From NCBI GenBank assembly GCA_905214875.1, contig CAJMNR010000010.1, positions 17,227-81,226 of the forward strand: a DNA stretch of 64,000 nucleotides, in the 5' to 3' direction. The DNA is from an uncultured bacterium (GTDB taxonomy: Bacteria; Bacillota; Clostridia; Lachnospirales; Lachnospiraceae). The notes beneath the pieces were generated by a model, which worked only from the letters and a program-made list of their open reading frames with translations, was not told where the DNA came from and ran no database searches. Below are positions 62,182 to 64,000 of the stretch, in pieces. How positions within the stretch are numbered: the stretch's first letter is position 1; each line of letters opens with the position of its first letter. The position numbers were made by a program, and so were the translations under genes.

Positions 62182-62820
62182 ATGCAAGACAAAGCAATTG
62201 CAGAAGATACAAGAAAACAAAAAATCGGAATTATGGGTGGAACTTTTGATCCAATCCATATCGGCCATTTGATTTTAGGGCAGTTAGCATATGAGCAGTT
62301 TGGCTTAGAGAAAGTGTATTTCATGCCATCTAGCAACCCGCCACATAAGCAGGATTGTAGTGTAACGCCTGATATTAATCGATGTGCCATGGTCGATTTG
62401 GCAATTTATAATAATGATAGGTTTTCCCTGTCGTTATTAGAGGTAAATCGAGGAGGATTCACGTATACCGCGGATACGCTAAGAGAGCTTAAGGAAAAAT
62501 ATCCTGAGGCAGAATTTTATTTTATCGTGGGTGGGGATTCCCTGGCTTCCATTGAAAAATGGAGAGAACCAGAGGTCGTTTTACAATTATGTCATCTTGT
62601 TGCCGCTGTAAGAGACGAAGTCAATGAGGAAGAGATAGAAAAACAGATTGCGTATTTAAATGATAAGTACGGATGTAAGATTGAGAAGTTGCATTCACCA
62701 AACATAGAGCTATCATCCTCTATGATTCGTGACAACGTCAAAAATCAAAAATCTATAAAATATTATGTGCCAGAATTGGTAGAAGAATATATCAAGAAGC
62801 ACAAATTATATAGAGACTAA
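62182..62820 (+). CDS. nadD: Nicotinate-nucleotide adenylyltransferase
   Basis: Adenylates nicotinate mononucleotide in NAD synthesis. About 212 residues from ATG 62182 (AGGGGGTG upstream); the frame from 62110 lies in yhbY. Motifs: GIMGGTFDPIHIGHL and the C-terminal LSSSMIRDNVK. Usually joined to yqeK, as here. Confidence 0.95.
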   Translation: MQDKAIAEDTRKQKIGIMGGTFDPIHIGHLILGQLAYEQFGLEKVYFMPSSNPPHKQDCSVTPDINRCAMVDLAIYNNDRFSLSLLEVNRGGFTYTADTLRELKEKYPEAEFYFIVGGDSLASIEKWREPEVVLQLCHLVAAVRDEVNEEEIEKQIAYLNDKYGCKIEKLHSPNIELSSSMIRDNVKNQKSIKYYVPELVEEYIKKHKLYRD

Positions 62821-62836
62821 AGGGGTGTTCATATCT

Positions 62837-63421
62837 ATGGAGGATAAAGTAAGAGAACTCTGTGGCTATCTAAAGAAACAACTGAAACCAGCTCGCTTTG
62901 AGCACACGATGGGAGTTGCCTATACGGCGGCAAACATGGCGATGCGATATGGCGAAGATGTAAAAAGAGCCTTTTTGGCAGGGGTATTACATGACAATGC
63001 AAAAAATGTATCCGACGATGATTTGCTTCGTTTTTGTGAAGAAAACGGAATCGAAGTAAGAGAAATCGAGCGTACAAGCAAATACCTGCTTCACGCGAAA
63101 GTAGGAGCATATCATGTGACGAATACCTTTCATATTGAGGATCCAGAAGTAGCAAGTGCAGTTTGTTATCATACGACAGGAAGACCTAATATGACGCTCC
63201 TTGAGAAGATAATATTTACAGCAGATTATATCGAACCGAATCGCAGACAGATTCCTGGATTAGATGAAGTTCGAAAAATGGTTTATGTAGATTTGGATCA
63301 AGCAGTATATATGATTACCGCCAATACCCTTTCTTATTTAAGAGAGACGAAAAATGACAACAACATCGATCCGATGACGCTCGAAACATACGAGTTTTAC
63401 AAAAACCTTTCAGAAAAATGA
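62837..63421 (+). CDS. yqeK: YqeK-family HD hydrolase
   Basis: About 194 residues from ATG 62837 (AGGGGTG upstream; GTG 62825 lies in that site). HD-domain motifs: HTMGVAYTAANMAMRYG, GVLHDNAKN, CYHTTGRPNM and FTADYIEPNR. YqeK proteins hydrolyse Ap4A symmetrically. Lies between nadD and rsfS. Confidence 0.93.
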   Translation: MEDKVRELCGYLKKQLKPARFEHTMGVAYTAANMAMRYGEDVKRAFLAGVLHDNAKNVSDDDLLRFCEENGIEVREIERTSKYLLHAKVGAYHVTNTFHIEDPEVASAVCYHTTGRPNMTLLEKIIFTADYIEPNRRQIPGLDEVRKMVYVDLDQAVYMITANTLSYLRETKNDNNIDPMTLETYEFYKNLSEK

Positions 63422-63457
63422 TCATATAATATATTAGAAGATAAAAGGAGTTAATGC

Positions 63458-63814
63458 ATGAATAGTTCAAAGAACATGGCTAAAATAGCTTATGCTGCAT
63501 TAGAAGATAGAAAAGGGGAAGATATTGTAGCTTTAGAAGTTGGCGACATTACTGTAATCTCAGATTATTTTGTAATCGCAAACGGTACAAACTCTTCTCA
63601 AGTGCAAGCCCTTGTGGACAGTGTAGAAGAAGCTTTACACAAAGAAGGTTATACACCAAACAGAGTAGAAGGAATCGGTAACACAAGCTGGATTCTTATG
63701 GATTACGGCGATATTATCGTTCACATCTTCTCCAAAGAAGATCGCGAATTCTATAACTTAGAAAGAATTTGGAGTGATGCTAAATCTTTAACTAAGGAAG
63801 ATTTAGGTCTTTAA
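63458..63814 (+). CDS. rsfS: Ribosomal silencing factor RsfS
   Basis: 118 residues: KIAYAALEDRKGEDIVALEV, SDYFVIANGTNSSQVQAL and SWILMDYGDIIVHIFSKEDR. Binds L14 and blocks subunit joining in slow growth. RBS AAAGGAG. Last gene of the obgE unit. Confidence 0.96.
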   Translation: MNSSKNMAKIAYAALEDRKGEDIVALEVGDITVISDYFVIANGTNSSQVQALVDSVEEALHKEGYTPNRVEGIGNTSWILMDYGDIIVHIFSKEDREFYNLERIWSDAKSLTKEDLGL

Positions 63815-63825
63815 TATAAAAAGTG

Positions 63826-63877
63826 AAAAGTAGGCAGGCATATCGCAGTAATGTGGTATGTACTGCCTACTTTTTTG
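63826..63877 (+). terminator. Terminator of the obgE-rsfS operon
   Basis: AAAAGTAGGCAG pairs with CTGCCTACTTTT, then T, with an inner CATA/TATG stem. Confidence 0.75.
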
Positions 63878-63892
63878 TGGAAAAAATGAAGC

Positions 63893-63973
63893 TTGTATGG
63901 TAGCATTACAGTAGTGATAAAGTAAGGGGGATACAGTATGAACATAGGTAAACGCTCCATAGTGGGTACATAG
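63893..63973 (+). other. Promoter, ribosome site and 11-codon mini-frame at window edge
   Basis: TTGTAT (63893-63898), a 16-base spacer and TGATAA (63915-63920). AAGGGGG (63924-63930) lies 7 bases before ATG 63938, which opens MNIGKRSIVGT and then TAG. It could be a leader peptide or a broken gene continuing beyond the window. Confidence 0.3.
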
Positions 63974-64000
63974 ATTTTATCCTATACATTTGAGATAATA

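Noticed and set aside
55634..63971. 15-base perfect inverted match (ATGTACCCACTATGG at 55634-55648 versus its complement at 63957-63971)
   Set aside because: A few 15-base matches are expected by chance among all pairs in 64 kb, more so in AT-rich DNA; flanks are only weakly alike.
1..64000. CRISPR arrays, tRNA and rRNA genes
   Set aside because: No regularly spaced repeats, cloverleaf-like segments or rRNA sequence were noticed when reading the gaps; a covariance-model scan was not possible here.

Overview
The window reads as a low-GC Firmicutes chromosome, most likely class Clostridia, family Lachnospiraceae. The grounds are the AT-rich coding sequence, strong AGGAGG-type ribosome sites, TTGACA/TATAAT promoters with 17-base spacers, the TIGR03960/TIGR03936/RNase G/rplU/prp/rpmA/obgE gene block, a Prp-type L27 N-terminal extension, and DUF6323/DUF6179 genes. 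Genus is not decided from sequence alone. No rRNA, tRNA, CRISPR array or intact transposon was seen.

Layout. 1-7.8 kb: thrS, two flavoprotein genes, then proB-DUF896-fthC-proA (proline and folate one-carbon metabolism). 7.9-14.2 kb: a bacteriohemerythrin, then a module of nucleotidyltransferase, response regulator, histidine kinase, ABC ATPase and FtsX-type permease. 14.3-27.2 kb: housekeeping and catabolic genes (M14 carboxypeptidase, miaB, a TetR regulator divergent from glgB, a TRIC channel, NUDIX, deoxynucleoside kinase, DUF434, a UDG-like protein, MsrAB, a signal-less GH28 pectinase, M18 aminopeptidase). 27.4-40.8 kb: a membrane protein, a SWIM-SNF2 helicase, an HD protein, the DUF6323/DUF6179 pair, an XRE regulator fused to a desulfoferrodoxin-like domain, a zinc-ribbon membrane protein, an acidic membrane protein, a VanY-like peptidase, and a four-gene operon (MBL, QueG-like, STAS-like, DUF2268).

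41.0-63.8 kb carries the radical-SAM/ribosome-assembly block, but it is broken up. TIGR03960-TIGR03936 (41.1-43.7 kb) is separated from RNase G (46.9-48.1 kb) by GNAT/HD/lipoprotein genes. RNase G is separated from rplU (59.3 kb) by about 11 kb of accessory DNA, which holds an MFS pump, a complete Fur-type iron-siderophore ABC transporter, and a very AT-rich 5.5 kb stretch (53.5-59.05 kb). The block then resumes: rplU-prp-rpmA, obgE-yhbY-nadD-yqeK-rsfS.

The 53.5-59.05 kb stretch is the most unusual part. It looks like an orphan polymorphic-toxin (RHS) tip and immunity graveyard. It contains an RHS core end (YVDPSGH) joined to an unknown toxin-like C-terminus but split by an exact 11-bp tandem duplication, small membrane proteins that could be immunity partners, an immunity-like gene with an in-frame amber stop, a transposase fragment, a repeated non-coding leader, a second MFS pump and a DUF4362-like gene.

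Where an upstream in-frame start exists, the start given here is the one with the better ribosome-binding site, or the one not lying inside a promoter or terminator.
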